From assembly GCA_905221605.1 (NCBI GenBank), contig CAJNDS010002634.1, positions 804,001 to 868,000 on the forward strand: a stretch of 64,000 bases of DNA, read 5' to 3'. This document shows positions 28,622 to 37,733 of the stretch, piece by piece. The stretch's first letter is position 1. The number at the start of each line of letters is the position of its first letter. The position numbers and the translations under genes were made by a program. A model generated the notes under the pieces. That model was not told the origin of the DNA and did no database searches. It saw only the letters and a program-made list of their open reading frames with translations. Source of the stretch: Symbiodinium natans (taxonomy: Eukaryota > Sar > Dinophyceae > Suessiales > Symbiodiniaceae).

Positions 28622-29412
28622 GGGAGTTAAAGGACAAAACCGTGAGCAGCATTGCATGGTCGAGCATGTCATCCTCCGTTCTGCTGACGCTTGTCGGCGA
28701 GCACGCGGTCCGGGTGTATCAGAAGTCGGGATCTGACTCTAGGTAGCCCAGTGGTACCCTTTACCCCAATTTTTTGGGGGGGTTATGGGTTCGCTTATAA
28801 AAATGACCCACCCAAAAATGGGTGCGCTTAGGACAATATGGTTACTGGGCTACTAAGGACTGGCAAGCTACCATGACACTTGGGGATCCATCACGACGAG
28901 GTTGCGCAGATGGCGCGGCCGATGCGCTCATGTTTTGGTTTCCAAGGTGCGAGAACTTTGACGGCGCCCTCACATATTCGCGCCCGCTTATTCCAAGTCC
29001 CCATGGTGCAGTGTTTGTTCACACGGGAGGCGTGCTGATGCGCTTGTCGGAAGACTTGTCGTCAGCAACCAAAGTTTCCTCGATGAGGCAGGAGCTCTGG
29101 CTGTTGGACAACGACGAAGGTACCCCAGAGTACCCAACATCCTGCAATGTCTTCGGTGTACATGATGAAAAAGTTTACAAAGCATTAGTCCGAACTGATT
29201 ACAGAGGAGAACGCCTTGTACGCAGATTGCAAATTTCCGCAGATCTACGACAGAGCCGCAGCCAAATCCGCAAGGCTGCGCAATTGTGGCCAAGCATTAA
29301 CGAGGAGCGTCTGTTGGCCCAACGTGAATATGGTAGATCGCTGGTGCCAGAACACCATCACGAGGCGCGCCTGCGCAAGAAGCTTGTAGAAGTCCCGGGG
29401 GCGATCTTATAG
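28622..29412 (+). CDS. WD40-repeat-like protein with an introner
   Basis: Exon 28622-28734 follows CTTCCCTTTGCCAG and reads KTVSSIAWSS then VLLTLVGEHAVRVYQKSGS, the strand pattern of a WD40 blade (hxxIAWSxxxxxLLTxxxxxxVRVY). Removing 28735-28857 as a GA-AG intron keeps the frame into DWQATMTLGDPSRRGCADGA and a 185-codon exon (RCENFDGALTYSRPLIPSP, ELWLLDNDEGTPEYP, basic C terminus, stop 29412). GT-AG at 28743 would break the frame. Upstream blades are not identified. Confidence 0.55.
28743..28857. mobile_element. family E TIR element (E-2) inside the WD40-like gene
   Basis: GTAGCCCAGTGGTACCC to GGTTACTGGGCTACTAAG. GACT stands both before it (28735-28738) and after it (28858-28861), consistent with a short target duplication that would supply the GA donor. 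Confidence 0.7.
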
Positions 29413-29461
29413 CTCGGAGTAGTAATCCTTGGGGATCAAATGAACCCTAAAACTAGAGTCC

Positions 29462-29594
29462 TACAAGGAGGGGCCCCCCTAGTTATAAGTAGAGTTATAA
29501 GATCCCTAAATTGGGTTTTAAGGATCCTAGGTTATAAGTCCCTTAGCTACAGTTAGTATAGTAAGGGCTTACAGTAAGGGGGCCCCTCCTTGTA
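29462..29594. mobile_element. family C TIR element (C-2)
   Basis: TACAAGGAGGGGCCCCCCTA to GGGGGCCCCTCCTTGTA; interior TTATAAGTAGAGTTATAAGA and a partial internal repeat AGTAAGGG. Confidence 0.8.
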
Positions 29595-29741
29595 TACCCT
29601 CTACTACTATAATTACTATAATCCCTATTCAGGTATATGAACCATACACCCTTCTACCCACGGATTGATGTAAGGGTTTGGCTCGTTGTTTCTGAGCTCT
29701 TCAGTGGACTGGTCGGTTTGGTTTTTCATGTTCATTGGCAG

Positions 29742-29831
29742 ATAGGGGTTTTACGATACTAAGGGACCCCTGAGATAGACCCCCAAAGAGTAGGATCTCC
29801 CCAATAAGATACCCTTAATATCGTACACCCC
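29742..29831. mobile_element. small TIR element
   Basis: TAGGGGTTTTACGATACTAA and TTAATATCGTACACCCC face each other over about 90 bp. Single copy. Confidence 0.45.
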
Positions 29832-29958
29832 CGGAACGATTGATTTCGGAGAGCAAGAGGGATCAAGGAAATTGGGTTGCGCACAAATCCTAAACCCTAA
29901 ACCCTAAACCCTAAACCCTAAACCCTAAACCCTAAACCCTAGAAACCCTAAACCGGAG

Positions 29959-30474
29959 GCAGACCGTGACAGGTGGGATGGAGACGTGCGCTGGTTGGGA
30001 GACGGATGGCTTTGGCAGAACTGCGACATTCCCAAGGAACCTTACTACTGTTTGAGGGTTTAGGGTTTAGGGTTTCCGGGTTTAGCGTTTCGGGCTTGGG
30101 GTTTGGGGTTTAGGGTTTGGGGTTTGAGGGTTTAAAAGTTTAGGGTTTAAGGTTTAGGGGTTCCCTTAAACTACTGTTTGCTTAAGAACCCGGCAAAAGA
30201 TAGAATGCATTCTTCCCTTCAAAGGGCAATGAGGGATTATATTTTTTAAATGTTTTAGGGGTTCTTAATAAAGCAAAGAGTAGCTTACCGGGGGGCTTTG
30301 GTTTAGAGCTGCAGTTAAGGCTGATGAGAGAGGGTTCGATTTATTCAGCATAAATTACACGAGCACTCATGGAGGACGTCCGGATCAATGAAGAAGGCCG
30401 GGTGGTCGAATACAAGAGATGGTTGTTCCTTGGCGGCAGTTGATTCCACAGATCGTCGTAGTTCACTTTTCTAG
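29959..30474 (+). CDS. two-exon gene end
   Basis: Exon 29959-30057 reads ADRDRWDGDVRWLGDGWLWQ, NCDIPKEPYYCLR and ends AGG|GTTTAGGG. Exon 30349-30474 follows TTTATTCAG in matching phase 0: HKLHEHSWRTSGSMKKAGWS, NTRDGCSLAAVDSTDRRSSLF, stop. The intron carries decayed TTTAGGG and element D-4. An overlapping frame in the last exon (MEDVRINEEGRVVEYKRWLF) is also open. Trp-rich; unknown. Confidence 0.5.
30171..30293. mobile_element. family D TIR element (D-4)
   Basis: CTACTGTTTGCTTAAGAACC to GGGGTTCTTAATAAAGCAAA-GAGTAG, inside the intron of the preceding gene. Confidence 0.65.
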
Positions 30475-30661
30475 TCTGTCCCTACATTACCACTGTGCCG
30501 TTCAGAATCCAGCTCCCTAACTCAACGGGCGTTTTTCCTTCTCACAAGTATTCATGAGAATCCTTCACATGCCCTCGTTGTCCAAAACAGGGGTTCTGGC
30601 CGTTTTCTGCAAGCCGGCTGTGCGGCATGGATTTCCCGAACTTTATTGTTGCAATGTGCAG

Positions 30662-30746
30662 TTTGCGCCCGAAGTTTCGATCAACTGAGAGAAGGCGGGA
30701 CAACACCCAGTTCAGAAACTTTGTGCAGAAGAAGGACTGGAATTGA
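30662..30746 (+). CDS. probable terminal exon, basic
   Basis: After TTGCAATGTGCAG: LRPKFRSTERRRDNTQFRNF VQKKDWN and TGA 30744-30746. Arg-rich; unknown. Confidence 0.5.
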
Positions 30747-30760
30747 GTTGAGCAGGGGAC

Positions 30761-30970
30761 ATGGGTTTGTGGAGTTGGGCCAGGAGGAGGGTCGAAGGTG
30801 TGCGTGAAAGTCGCTTGGACACACCGTGCTATCTCCGATCTTCGTTCCGATTCGGAAGTTGGGTGTGCGGGGTGCCGCAACACTACAAGTGGGCTCCGGT
30901 GTTGTGGAGCATGAAAAGAGTTCCTCCCCAATTAGTACACTATTCTAAGGGTCGGAAGAATGACCTATAA
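30761..30970 (+). CDS. possible small protein
   Basis: ATG-led 69-codon frame, MGLWSWARRRVEGVRESRLD to SKGRKNDL. No splice or domain support. Confidence 0.3.
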   Translation: MGLWSWARRRVEGVRESRLDTPCYLRSSFRFGSWVCGVPQHYKWAPVLWSMKRVPPQLVHYSKGRKNDL

Positions 30971-31046
30971 TACCCCCCCCCCCCCAACACCGTATTCCAA
31001 TTCTTCAGGCCCCTATATATACTCAAAGCCCATCATCTCGCGCGAG

Positions 31047-31310
31047 CCTTCGCAAGTCGGAGCCTGGCAGGCCAACGAGGAGTTGGGTTGCAGGAGCCTT
31101 TGTCGACATCACGTGGGGTGTAGGTTGGGATGTTCACCCATTGTACTAACACCTCCGTAATAGGGTTAATAGTACCCCCCCCCCCTCATCCCCCTCAACC
31201 CTAAACCCTGAACCCTAAACCCTATTACCCTCATACGGGGGAACATCCCAAGGTCGAGGGTCTTCTTGGCCAGGCTTTCCAGGGCTTCTCCTTATTCCAA
31301 AGAGCCGTAA
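31047..31310 (+). CDS. two exons joined across a family B element
   Basis: Exon 31047-31123 (PSQVGAWQANEELGCRSLCR HHVGC) and exon 31253-31310 (SRVFLARLSRASPYSKEP, stop) join in phase 2 when 31124-31252 is removed (GTTGGG ... CCCAAG). The upstream border (GCGCGAG) is tentative. Function unknown. Confidence 0.5.
31125..31251. mobile_element. family B element with an internal CCCTAAA array (B-5)
   Basis: TTGGGATGTTCACCC to GGGGGAACATCCCAA, flanked by GGTGTAGG / GGTCGAGG (6/8). Where other copies have the central loop, this one has a C run and CCCTAAACCCTGAACCCTAA (31199-31223). Confidence 0.7.
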
Positions 31311-31340
31311 GAACTCAGAGGAGACAATTGAGGTCGAAGG

Positions 31341-31472
31341 TACAAGGAGGGGCCCCCCTAGATATAAGTAGAGTTATAAGATCCCTAAATTGGGTTAGAA
31401 GGATCCTAAATTAGGGTTATACTTCTAAGTCCCTTAACTCCAGTTAGTATAGTAAGGGGGCCCCTCCTTGTA
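31341..31472. mobile_element. family C TIR element (C-3)
   Basis: TACAAGGAGGGGCCCCCCTA to GGGGGCCCCTCCTTGTA; about 130 bp, almost identical ends to C-2. Confidence 0.8.
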
Positions 31473-31599
31473 AGGGTGGGCGGTTTGAGGTTGAGAGGTG
31501 GTTAGAGGTTCCCGGCCTCCAGGGGTCCAGTTCTTTTATTTGTTTGTTTATAGGGTTTAGGGGTTTGGTGTTTAGGGTTTAGGGTTTAGGGCTTAGGGT

Positions 31600-31688
31600 T
31601 TGGGGGGGGAGGGGGGGGGAGAGGGGAGGGGGGGGGGGGGAGGGGGGGAAGGGGACAATTTGATCGAAAGGTGAGAGCCTTCCGAAAA

Positions 31689-31719
<31 letters not shown>

Positions 31720-31720
31720 C
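31600..31720. repeat. G-rich and C homopolymer tracts
   Basis: G/A tract (31604-31650) and a C27 run (31691-31718) directly upstream of an exon. Confidence 0.9.
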
Positions 31721-31730
31721 CTCGCTGGAG

Positions 31731-31797
31731 TTTCCAAGAACGGAAGATGCTCTCTGGCAAACCAAAGGCCCCAGCCTCAACTCTATCAACCCCTCGG
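31731..31797 (+). CDS. probable exon
   Basis: FPRTEDALWQTKGPSLNSIN PS, acceptor CTGGAG behind a C-homopolymer tract, donor G|GTTTAGG in phase 1. Confidence 0.4.
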
Positions 31798-31810
31798 GTT
31801 TAGGTGGGGT

Positions 31811-31917
31811 TGGGATGTTCGCCCCTATACTAACAGTCCGTAATAGGGATTATAGTTAAACTAAAGTACCCCCTGTTAAATCCCCATTACGAACTGTATA
31901 AGGGGGGGACATCCCAA
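31811..31917. mobile_element. family B TIR element (B-6)
   Basis: TTGGGATGTTCGCCCC to GGGGGACATCCCAA, inner arms intact (ACTAACAGTCCGTAATAGGG). Confidence 0.75.
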
Positions 31918-31930
31918 GTGTAGGGACTAG

Positions 31931-32057
31931 GATTTCGGGCATACGCTTGTCGGTGCCAAGATGCTGATCATGCAGACGTGGGGTTAGTACGATCACTTTC
32001 TCTGCTTTTTCTTGGTACGTTGTAGGTGGGCGAAAACTTAGAATTTCAAGTCGTTGA
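31931..32057 (+). CDS. two short exons, gene end
   Basis: Exon 31931-31982 (DFGHTLVGAKMLIMQTW) with donor GTTAGT; exon from 32026 after TACGTTGTAG. The phase-consistent reading ends GRKLRISSR and TGA 32055-32057. An out-of-phase frame VGENLEFQVVEK also stops cleanly nearby. Confidence 0.4.
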
Positions 32058-32563
32058 GAAGTGACGAGGCGCTCAGCAGCAACAGCTCTTGGCTCCCCTT
32101 CATGAAGGCTGCAAGAACTTCTTCATCTTCTTCGTTGACTTAGCGCGCGTAAACACGCCTGCGATATGACACTCACCTCAAGGCCCCTGAATTACTTGTT
32201 CCACTCATCCATGGTCCTTTTTGTTTTTAAGCTGTAATCTGTAACGCATCTGAACTTCCACAAATCTGGGTGACCAGGCCACGGGGCAGGGACGAAACAA
32301 TTTTCAAACAACCCAAACCCTAAGCCCTAAACCCTAAACCTAAACCCCACAGAACTCGAACCGAAGAGATGCCCCCCTTTGAAGCCTGTAGGCGAACCAA
32401 ATGGGAGTTCTATACCGAGCCCCAAAGCCAAATCCGGTTTTGGGATGAGGGTTTAGGGTTGAAACTCATACACCCCAATAAAAGCAGATGGGGGTTTCCG
32501 AAAATTTCGGGGGTACTGCTTGGGGGACTCTATTAGGGGGCACCCTGTTTGCGTAAACCCCAC

Positions 32564-32668
32564 ATGTCTCGGGCGGGGCGGGCAAGCATGATCAAACTTC
32601 ACGCTGATGAGAAGACCACACGAGTCTTGGAATCCAAACCAGTCAAGTTACGGCCTCGGTCCGTTTAG
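32564..32668 (+). CDS. small ORF or terminal exon, basic
   Basis: MSRAGRASMIKLHADEKTTR, VLESKPVKLRPRSV, stop 32666-32668. Convincing Lys/Arg/Glu balance. Family unknown. Confidence 0.5.
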   Translation: MSRAGRASMIKLHADEKTTRVLESKPVKLRPRSV

Positions 32669-32714
32669 AATAGAAGGGTTGTGCTCGTAGGGTTTAGGGT
32701 TTAGGGTTGGCCAG

Positions 32715-32809
32715 CCACCGCGACAAGGAAGAGCCAACATCCAGAGACGCTCGAGCACCCCAGCCATGAGCATCCGCTGAAGCGGCCCCGTCATGAGTTG
32801 CGGCACCGG
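32715..32809 (+). CDS. probable exon, His/Arg-rich
   Basis: After GGTTGGCCAG: TATRKSQHPETLEHPSHEHP, LKRPRHELRHR, with donor CGG|GTTTAAGG of a decayed array. Confidence 0.45.
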
Positions 32810-33025
32810 GTTTAAGGATTATAGGGTTGAGGGTTTAAGGTTCAGGGTTTAGGGTTGTGGGTTGTGGTTTCAGTCACTCGCGGGCGTGACATGCTGCTGT
32901 GGTTAGCTTCAAGAAGGACACTGTTTGTTTGGCCCACGTAGCGTAGTACCCCCTAAACCCCAAACCCTAAACCCGTTCGCCCAGTCGTCACACACATGCA
33001 TCATACGTTGGCAAAAGCTTGCAAG

Positions 33026-33095
33026 GCTGATGACTATGCCTCCCCAGTGGGACTTTTGGGAATCTTGCCTGGGCTGATGGTTGCTGTGGGCCTCG
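33026..33095 (+). CDS. probable exon with membrane segment
   Basis: After GCTTGCAAG: ADDYASPVGLLGILPGLMVA VGL, donor G|GTGTGG. A Gly-rich hydrophobic helix. Confidence 0.45.
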
Positions 33096-33271
33096 GTGTG
33101 GGGTTCAGGGTCCAGGGTTTGGGGTTTAGGGTTTATAGGGTTTAGAGCACAGTGCAAGATGCGATTGTTCAGCAAAGTTTCTGGAATGGTGACGGTGCGT
33201 CACACACATCCCTACGATCGAAACAGAACCTTAGTGCCACGTGCAATTTGCTGTAGGGATCTTTTTCGCAG

Positions 33272-33657
33272 GGTCTTTCATGCACTTTCTATCCGAGAAG
33301 TCTGAAAGCAAACCCGATGCCCCGGCGACTGAGGAATACGGCTGTAATATCTGTTGGAACAACAACGTTCGCCCAAACTTCGACTGCTTCGCCACGGGAA
33401 TCTGGGTAGGCCCTTGGGATATTTTGTATCTTCTCTTACTTGGGTTAAAGAGGATGATCTTTAGGAAAACATTCAGAGGGTTTAGGGTTTAGGGCGTAAG
33501 AGGATCACATGTAGGCATGTGTTGCAGAGGATTTTAAAGCGCCATCTTAGGCGACTGCGAAACAGGGATGTGGCGCTATGAGTGCTCGGCGTGTAGGCTT
33601 CTTGGACGGCGTCCAAGCCGGCTTCATGCAGAGCACATGTTGCATTCCACCGTGCCC
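33272..33657 (+). CDS. Cys-rich protein, two exons split by a family K element
   Basis: Exon 33272-33405 after TTTTTCGCAG: SFMHFLSEKSESKPDAPATE, EYGCNICWNNNVRPNFDCFA, TGIW, with donor GTAGGC. Removing 33406-33550 continues in phase 0: ATAKQGCGAMSARRVGFLDG, VQAGFMQSTCCIPPCP, up to element A-10. The other frame downstream (DCETGMWRYECSACRLL) is also Cys-rich. C-x2-C pairs suggest metal binding; no family named. Confidence 0.5.
33406..33550. mobile_element. family K element (K-1) acting as intron, with internal TTTAGGG
   Basis: Left end GTAGGCCCTTGGGATATTTT, right end GCGCCATCTTAG. TTTAGGGTTTAGGG is inserted at 33480-33493, just after the CATTCAGAGGG motif shared by all K copies. Confidence 0.65.
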
Positions 33658-33771
33658 TACTTGGAGGTTCATGGGTAGTTATGATTGGGGTTAGAAGTAG
33701 GGTACCTGGCTACAACCTTATTTAATTGGGGCACTTATGACGCGCGTTACTTATACATGAACCTTCAAGTA
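33658..33771. mobile_element. family A TIR element (A-10)
   Basis: TACTTGGAGGTTCATGGGTA to TATACATGAACCTTCAAGTA, GTAGTT subtype. Confidence 0.7.
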
Positions 33772-33983
33772 CCTTGTCACCAGGAAGTGTATATTGTTGA
33801 GCCCGATTCTGAAACGTTGCCGCTATACTGCGGAGTTTGAAAGTTTTATTTAGCTCAGTGCCCCCCCCCCCCCCCCCCTCCCCCGGTCCACCCCTGTTGA
33901 CAAGGTTTTTCCCCGGAATAGTGCGGACTTCCACCATGCGACCGGTGGGAGGGGAGTTATTGGGTAGGGGTTGGGGGGGGTGG

Positions 33984-34333
33984 CCAAAAGCCGTGGCCGT
34001 TGGCACAAAAAACCGTCGCCATTGGCAAAAAAACCGTGGCCATTGGCAAACGGTTTTTTTGCCAATGGTCACGGTTTTTGCCAATCGCCACGGGTTGTTT
34101 GCCACTTGGCCAAAAAGCCGTGGCCATTGGCAAAGTTGCCAATGGCCATGGCCCCCATTAAGGTTGGGGTAGATTTGGTGCGATTTTGGAACGAAATAAA
34201 CACATGTCGACCACCAGCCTTCATGGGGACCGTGGCCATTGGCAAAAAACCTGTGGCCACAGGCAAGTTTGTTTTTTTTTGCCAATGGCCACGGCTTTTT
34301 TTCAAAAGCCACGTTTTTTTTTTGCCAATGGCG
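33984..34333. repeat. tandem and inverted cluster of GCCATTGGCAAAAA units
   Basis: More than a dozen ~20-bp units around GTGGCCATTGGCAAAAAACC, present in both orientations (TTTTTTGCCAATGGCCACGG). Opposite-facing units can pair into long hairpins. Peptide repeats such as FANGHGF or HWQKNRG are artefacts of the units. Confidence 0.9.
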
Positions 34334-34553
34334 TCGGACCCTCCACCTCTCGGCCCCCCCCCAACCCTCCAACCCAGTTCTTATTTCAGGGTCTGGGGTT
34401 TAGGGTTTAGGGGTCAAAACTCACAAAATTGTTCTGGCAAAAAGGGTGGGGGAACTCCCATCCGGGGGTCGTGTGGTGACTATGACGAAGATTGGCACGA
34501 CTGAATCTTGCAAACGGGCGTTTTTGCTGACATCAGGGCTGTGATGTGTTGAG

Positions 34554-34725
34554 GGCATTCGTGGATGCTGCCTCGGTTGCCTGGCAACTGAGGTTTACTG
34601 CACATCCGTATTGCGTTTTGCCTGAGGAGGCGGCGGTGCGTAAGGAGCTCGAGCCTGCCATGGAAGCGGAAGCTTGGAAGATGTTTGAAAGCAGGTGCAG
34701 AGAAATTCAGCCCACGTCCGACTAG
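34554..34725 (+). CDS. terminal exon
   Basis: AFVDAASVAWQLRFTAHPYC, VLPEEAAVRKELEPAMEAEA, WKMFESRCREIQPTSD, stop TAG 34723-34725. A 56-codon frame with strong coding character (Glu/Ala helices). The longer minus-strand frame over the same DNA is judged a shadow. Family unknown. Confidence 0.55.
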
Positions 34726-34762
34726 GCCCCGCTGTAAATACAGCTTTCCTGGGGGGTTCTGA

Positions 34763-35086
34763 GTGAGTGCTGCGGCTTGGAGAAGCTGCCTGAGCAGTCG
34801 CTCATACTTCATGCTGCGGGCTGCCGCTTTGCCGCAGGAACTGGCATGGCAACTGCACACCGTTCCTTTGTCGTTGGTTGTGGGGACAGTGGTGCATGCC
34901 AGGAGCCGGAAAAGGAGGGCTTTGGCACACCAGTACATGATGAGCCGTTGGAAGAGCTTAGGGCGACTCACTATTACAGCACAAGCCCACTTTGTTCCAT
35001 GCGCAGAAGGCACGAAGCCCCTTATCTATCTCTCTTCCTCTATCTCTCTTCCTCTCTCGTTCTCTCTCTCTCTCCATAAAATATAG
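34763..35086 (+). CDS. possible coding region
   Basis: LRAAALPQELAWQLHTVPLS, LVVGTVVHARSRKRRALAHQ then a TC microsatellite. A second plus frame (GTGMATAHRSFVVGCGDSGA) competes. Confidence 0.3.
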   Translation: MSAAAWRSCLSSRSYFMLRAAALPQELAWQLHTVPLSLVVGTVVHARSRKRRALAHQYMMSRWKSLGRLTITAQAHFVPCAEGTKPLIYLSSSISLPLSFSLSLHKI

Positions 35087-35129
35087 ATCTCTCTCTCTCT
35101 CTCTCCAAAAAAGAAAGATCCAGCGGACG

Positions 35130-35640
35130 TCTGCAAAGCTGAGTCCTCGAGAACATGCTGTTCTTCTAAATTAACTCCAAGAGCTCATCGTTTGTGAAAC
35201 TCGCTCAGGTCTGATGAACCCTACTCCCTTTTTCAAGCGGACCTGTGCACAGAAGGGCCATCCAGCTGTTGCAGTTTCAACGACTAGGATCCGTCTGAAG
35301 TGACAGCAAGCGCGCCTAAACAACCCATGCATACCTTCGGAATGTCCTGCAGCTCCGCGTGTGCTCCTAGCTTGAAACGTCCGATCCCCTGAAGCCCTGC
35401 ATCCTAGAGTCCTTAAAGCCTGCGCCTTGGGATGCTCCCCCTTATGCTAACAGCCGTTCGTGGAGGGATTACAGTAGGGGGGGTACGATGACCCGTATGT
35501 GGGACTGTTAGTATAACAGGGGGAACATCCAAACCTGCACCCCCCAAGCTCTGATAGACCAAACCCTAAACCCGAAACCCTAAACCCTAAACCCCAAACC
35601 CCAAACTCCAAACTCCAAACTCCAAACCCTCACTCATCCC
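35130..35640. other. gene-poor stretch with element B-7 and decayed CCCTAAA
   Basis: No convincing exon. The middle holds B-7; the end holds CCCTAAA drifting into AAACTCC heptamers. Confidence 0.5.
35427..35532. mobile_element. family B TIR element (B-7)
   Basis: TTGGGATGCTCCCCC to GGGGGAACATCCAA, flanked by CCTGCGCC / CCTGCACC (7/8). Confidence 0.75.
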
Positions 35641-35647
35641 CGCGAAG

Positions 35648-35748
35648 GTTGGCACCGGCGAGGGCAAGTCAATGATCGTTGCGGCTCGGAGCCTAGCAGA
35701 TTCCAGATGCCGAGCGCCGAATGGGAAAAAAACAGACGAAGAGAGTGG
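35648..35748 (+). CDS. P-loop exon, SecA-like TGEGKS motif
   Basis: VGTGEGKSMIVAARSLADSR, CRAPNGKKTDEES, donor GG|GTTTAGGG. T-G-E-G-K-[ST] followed by hydrophobic residues is the Walker A signature of SecA-type motor ATPases (TGEGKT). The exon is too short to assign the whole protein; other P-loop NTPases remain possible. It opens after CCCCGCGAAG. Confidence 0.5.
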
Positions 35749-35996
35749 GTTTAGGGTTTAGGGTTTTGGGTTTAGGGTGTTGACTTCTAAACCCTCAGCG
35801 AATCGGGAGTGTGCTTTGCCAGCCAGCTGCCCAGTCTAGATTCAGCTCGGAAGTCTGTGCAGTCAGGCTCTTACAGCATTGAGTCTTAAATTCCGAGAAT
35901 ACCTTCTTTACACAGTAACCCCACCCCCTTAAGAACTTGACACTAGGTTCGACGTGCGCTGAACTACAGAATTATGTAGCGATTGGCTTGGGGAAG

Positions 35997-36133
35997 CCGC
36001 CATCACTTCCCCCCCCCCCTCCCCCCCCCCCCCCCCCCCCACCCACCCCCCCCCCTCCCCCCCCCCCCCCCCCCCCCCCCACCCCCACTCCCCCCCCCCC
36101 CCACTCCCCCCCCCCCCCCCCACTCCCCCCCCC
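35997..36133. repeat. C-rich low-complexity tract
   Basis: Long C runs broken by single T or A; pairs with a second C run at 36648-36713, bracketing a 500-bp block. Confidence 0.95.
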
Positions 36134-36168
36134 GTAAGATGGACACTTAAAGGCTATGCTGCACGTGC

Positions 36169-36633
36169 GTGCCTTGTAAACAAATACTTTACAAAGGAAA
36201 CACCCGCAGAATAGACGCAATGCACCCGCAGAAAAGACGCAATGCACCCTTAGCATCAGCACACTGTGTCCTGGACGAGGGCGCGGAGGGCGCACAGGGC
36301 GCACAGGGCGCACAGAGGGCGCGGAGGCCGCGGATGTCGCGGAGGGCGCGGAGGTCGCGGAGGGGCGGAGGGCGCGGAGGGCTTGCAAACGTGGAGGGCA
36401 CAGAGGAGCATCCACGTGTCCCCACTCCCCTGCCCATCAACCGAATGTCACGCTCCCCGCCACGCCCCTCTCCCAGCAAAATGTTCCGAACCCCCTCCCT
36501 TGACCGTGTCGTCCCCGCGGCCTCACGTCAACACTCCTCCAAGAAGCGATCCGATAGAACGCCTCAAACGAGAACCCAATTTCAGAAGGGAAGAATCCAA
36601 GAAAACAAAGAGCACGCGCAGAATAGACGTTAA
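36169..36633 (+). CDS. possible basic protein block between C tracts
   Basis: 154-codon ATG frame. The middle is a GGGCGCGGA/GGGCGCACA 9-bp repeat (36280-36400) giving Arg/Gly-rich sequence. The ends (MHPQKRRNAPLASAHCVLDE; RTPSLDRVVPAASRQHSSKK) look less repetitive. GCAGAATAGACG occurs near both ends (36206 and 36616), and once as GCAGAAAAGACG, suggesting duplication. Coding is doubtful. Confidence 0.3.
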   Translation: MPCKQILYKGNTRRIDAMHPQKRRNAPLASAHCVLDEGAEGAQGAQGAQRARRPRMSRRARRSRRGGGRGGLANVEGTEEHPRVPTPLPINRMSRSPPRPSPSKMFRTPSLDRVVPAASRQHSSKKRSDRTPQTRTQFQKGRIQENKEHAQNRR

Positions 36634-36971
36634 GCGTCCAAGGCACACCCCCCCCCCCCCCCCCCCCCCCCCCCCAACCCCCCCCCCCCCACCCCCCACC
36701 CCCCCCCCCACCCCTTCTTTTTCGGCACTGATTAGGATTTGGGGTTTATAAGGTTTGGGGTTTGTCGGGCTTAGGGTTCAGGGTTTAGGGTTTAGGGCTG
36801 AGAAGTGTTGTCCCCGCGTAAAACTGACAGTGGTCCTCTTTACCCCACGCAGCTAACTCCTCATGACCCTGGCTATGCAGGCCGTCAAGACAGAGGGCAT
36901 CAAGAGGGTTTTGTGTCTGTCTGTCCCCAAACCCTCAACTCTACGAACCTCTACACTTCCTCTTGAACTAC

Positions 36972-37215
36972 AGAAGGGGGTATAGGCCCCATGGGGGGAT
37001 CTAAATATGATTTAGGAGCAGGGCCTTCTCTTTTTTCGGGGGAAGATGGCAGAGACCCTAAGACCGGTACCTCTCAATGTGCTGATCAAGGGACTAAAGA
37101 TAAGGGAGCTTGGGGGTTATTTGGGGGCTACTTAGAACTATATAAGGTCCATAGAAGGGTTATGAAGGGGTTGTAGAGCGGAATAAGGGTCCCTTCTAGG
37201 GGTCCCTCCTTATAC
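36972..37215. mobile_element. TIR element J-1
   Basis: AGAAGGGGGTATAGGCCCC and GGGGTCCCTCCTTATACCC are imperfect inverted ends over about 240 bp. A related fragment with GGCTACTTAG / GAGCTACTTAG and TATATA arms lies at 61081-61180. Confidence 0.45.
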
Positions 37216-37227
37216 CCTTAAGCTGAG

Positions 37228-37287
37228 GCTTTGGCCATCTACGTGGTCGTGGCCCTGCGCAAGAAGGTCCATGTCGCGCTGGGCTGA
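37228..37287 (+). CDS. probable terminal exon
   Basis: After TAAGCTGAG: ALAIYVVVALRKKVHVALG and TGA. A hydrophobic strand then basic residues. Confidence 0.4.
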   Translation, partial: ALAIYVVVALRKKVHVALG

Positions 37288-37367
37288 GCGGAGTTTTTGG
37301 GTGTTCTGCTAGTTGGGTGTTTGCATGCTTGAGACATCAAGGATCTGGTCTTGATGCTGCCAAGACC

Positions 37368-37455
37368 TACTTGAAGGTAAGTAGGGTGATAAGTGCCCTA
37401 AAGAAAGCTATAACCAGTGATGAGTATATTACCCTACTTATAACTCCACTAACGC
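37368..37455. mobile_element. decayed family A element whose left end carries GTAAGT (A-11)
   Basis: TACTTGAAG|GTAAGTAGGGTG followed by the interior GATAAGTGCCCTAAA; the right end is lost. It stands directly after LDAAKTYLK-like coding sequence, so its left end is a good donor. Confidence 0.45.
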
Positions 37456-37610
37456 TTCTTTCTACTACGGTGCGTGCTTCTTGGCATTTCAATCCCTAAG
37501 TCCGTACAAGAAGGGTTCGGGCTTAGGGTTTAGGGTTTAGGGTTTGAAGTTTGGGGTTTAGGGTCAGCTTGTCCGAGTCTGGGTTCGGGTTTAGGGTTGC
37601 GGGCACCCAG

Positions 37611-37733
37611 GTCGTTGATGATGAGACCTTGCTCGAAAGAGACTTTGCGTGGACCTCAGGAAAGAATCCGGGCCCAGCTGGACTAGCATGGCGGGATGAT
37701 TCGATTCATTGGGGCCTATGTGGGTTGTTGTGA
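37611..37733 (+). CDS. terminal exon
   Basis: After GCGGGCACCCAG: VVDDETLLERDFAWTSGKNP, GPAGLAWRDDSIHWGLCGLL, stop 37731-37733. Acidic, Trp-containing; no family recognised. Confidence 0.5.
   Translation, partial: VVDDETLLERDFAWTSGKNPGPAGLAWRDDSIHWGLCGLL

Noticed and set aside
33978-34335. CRISPR-like or coding repeat (FANGHGF, HWQKNRG).
   Set aside because: Units occur in both orientations without regular spacers; the peptides change with the frame.
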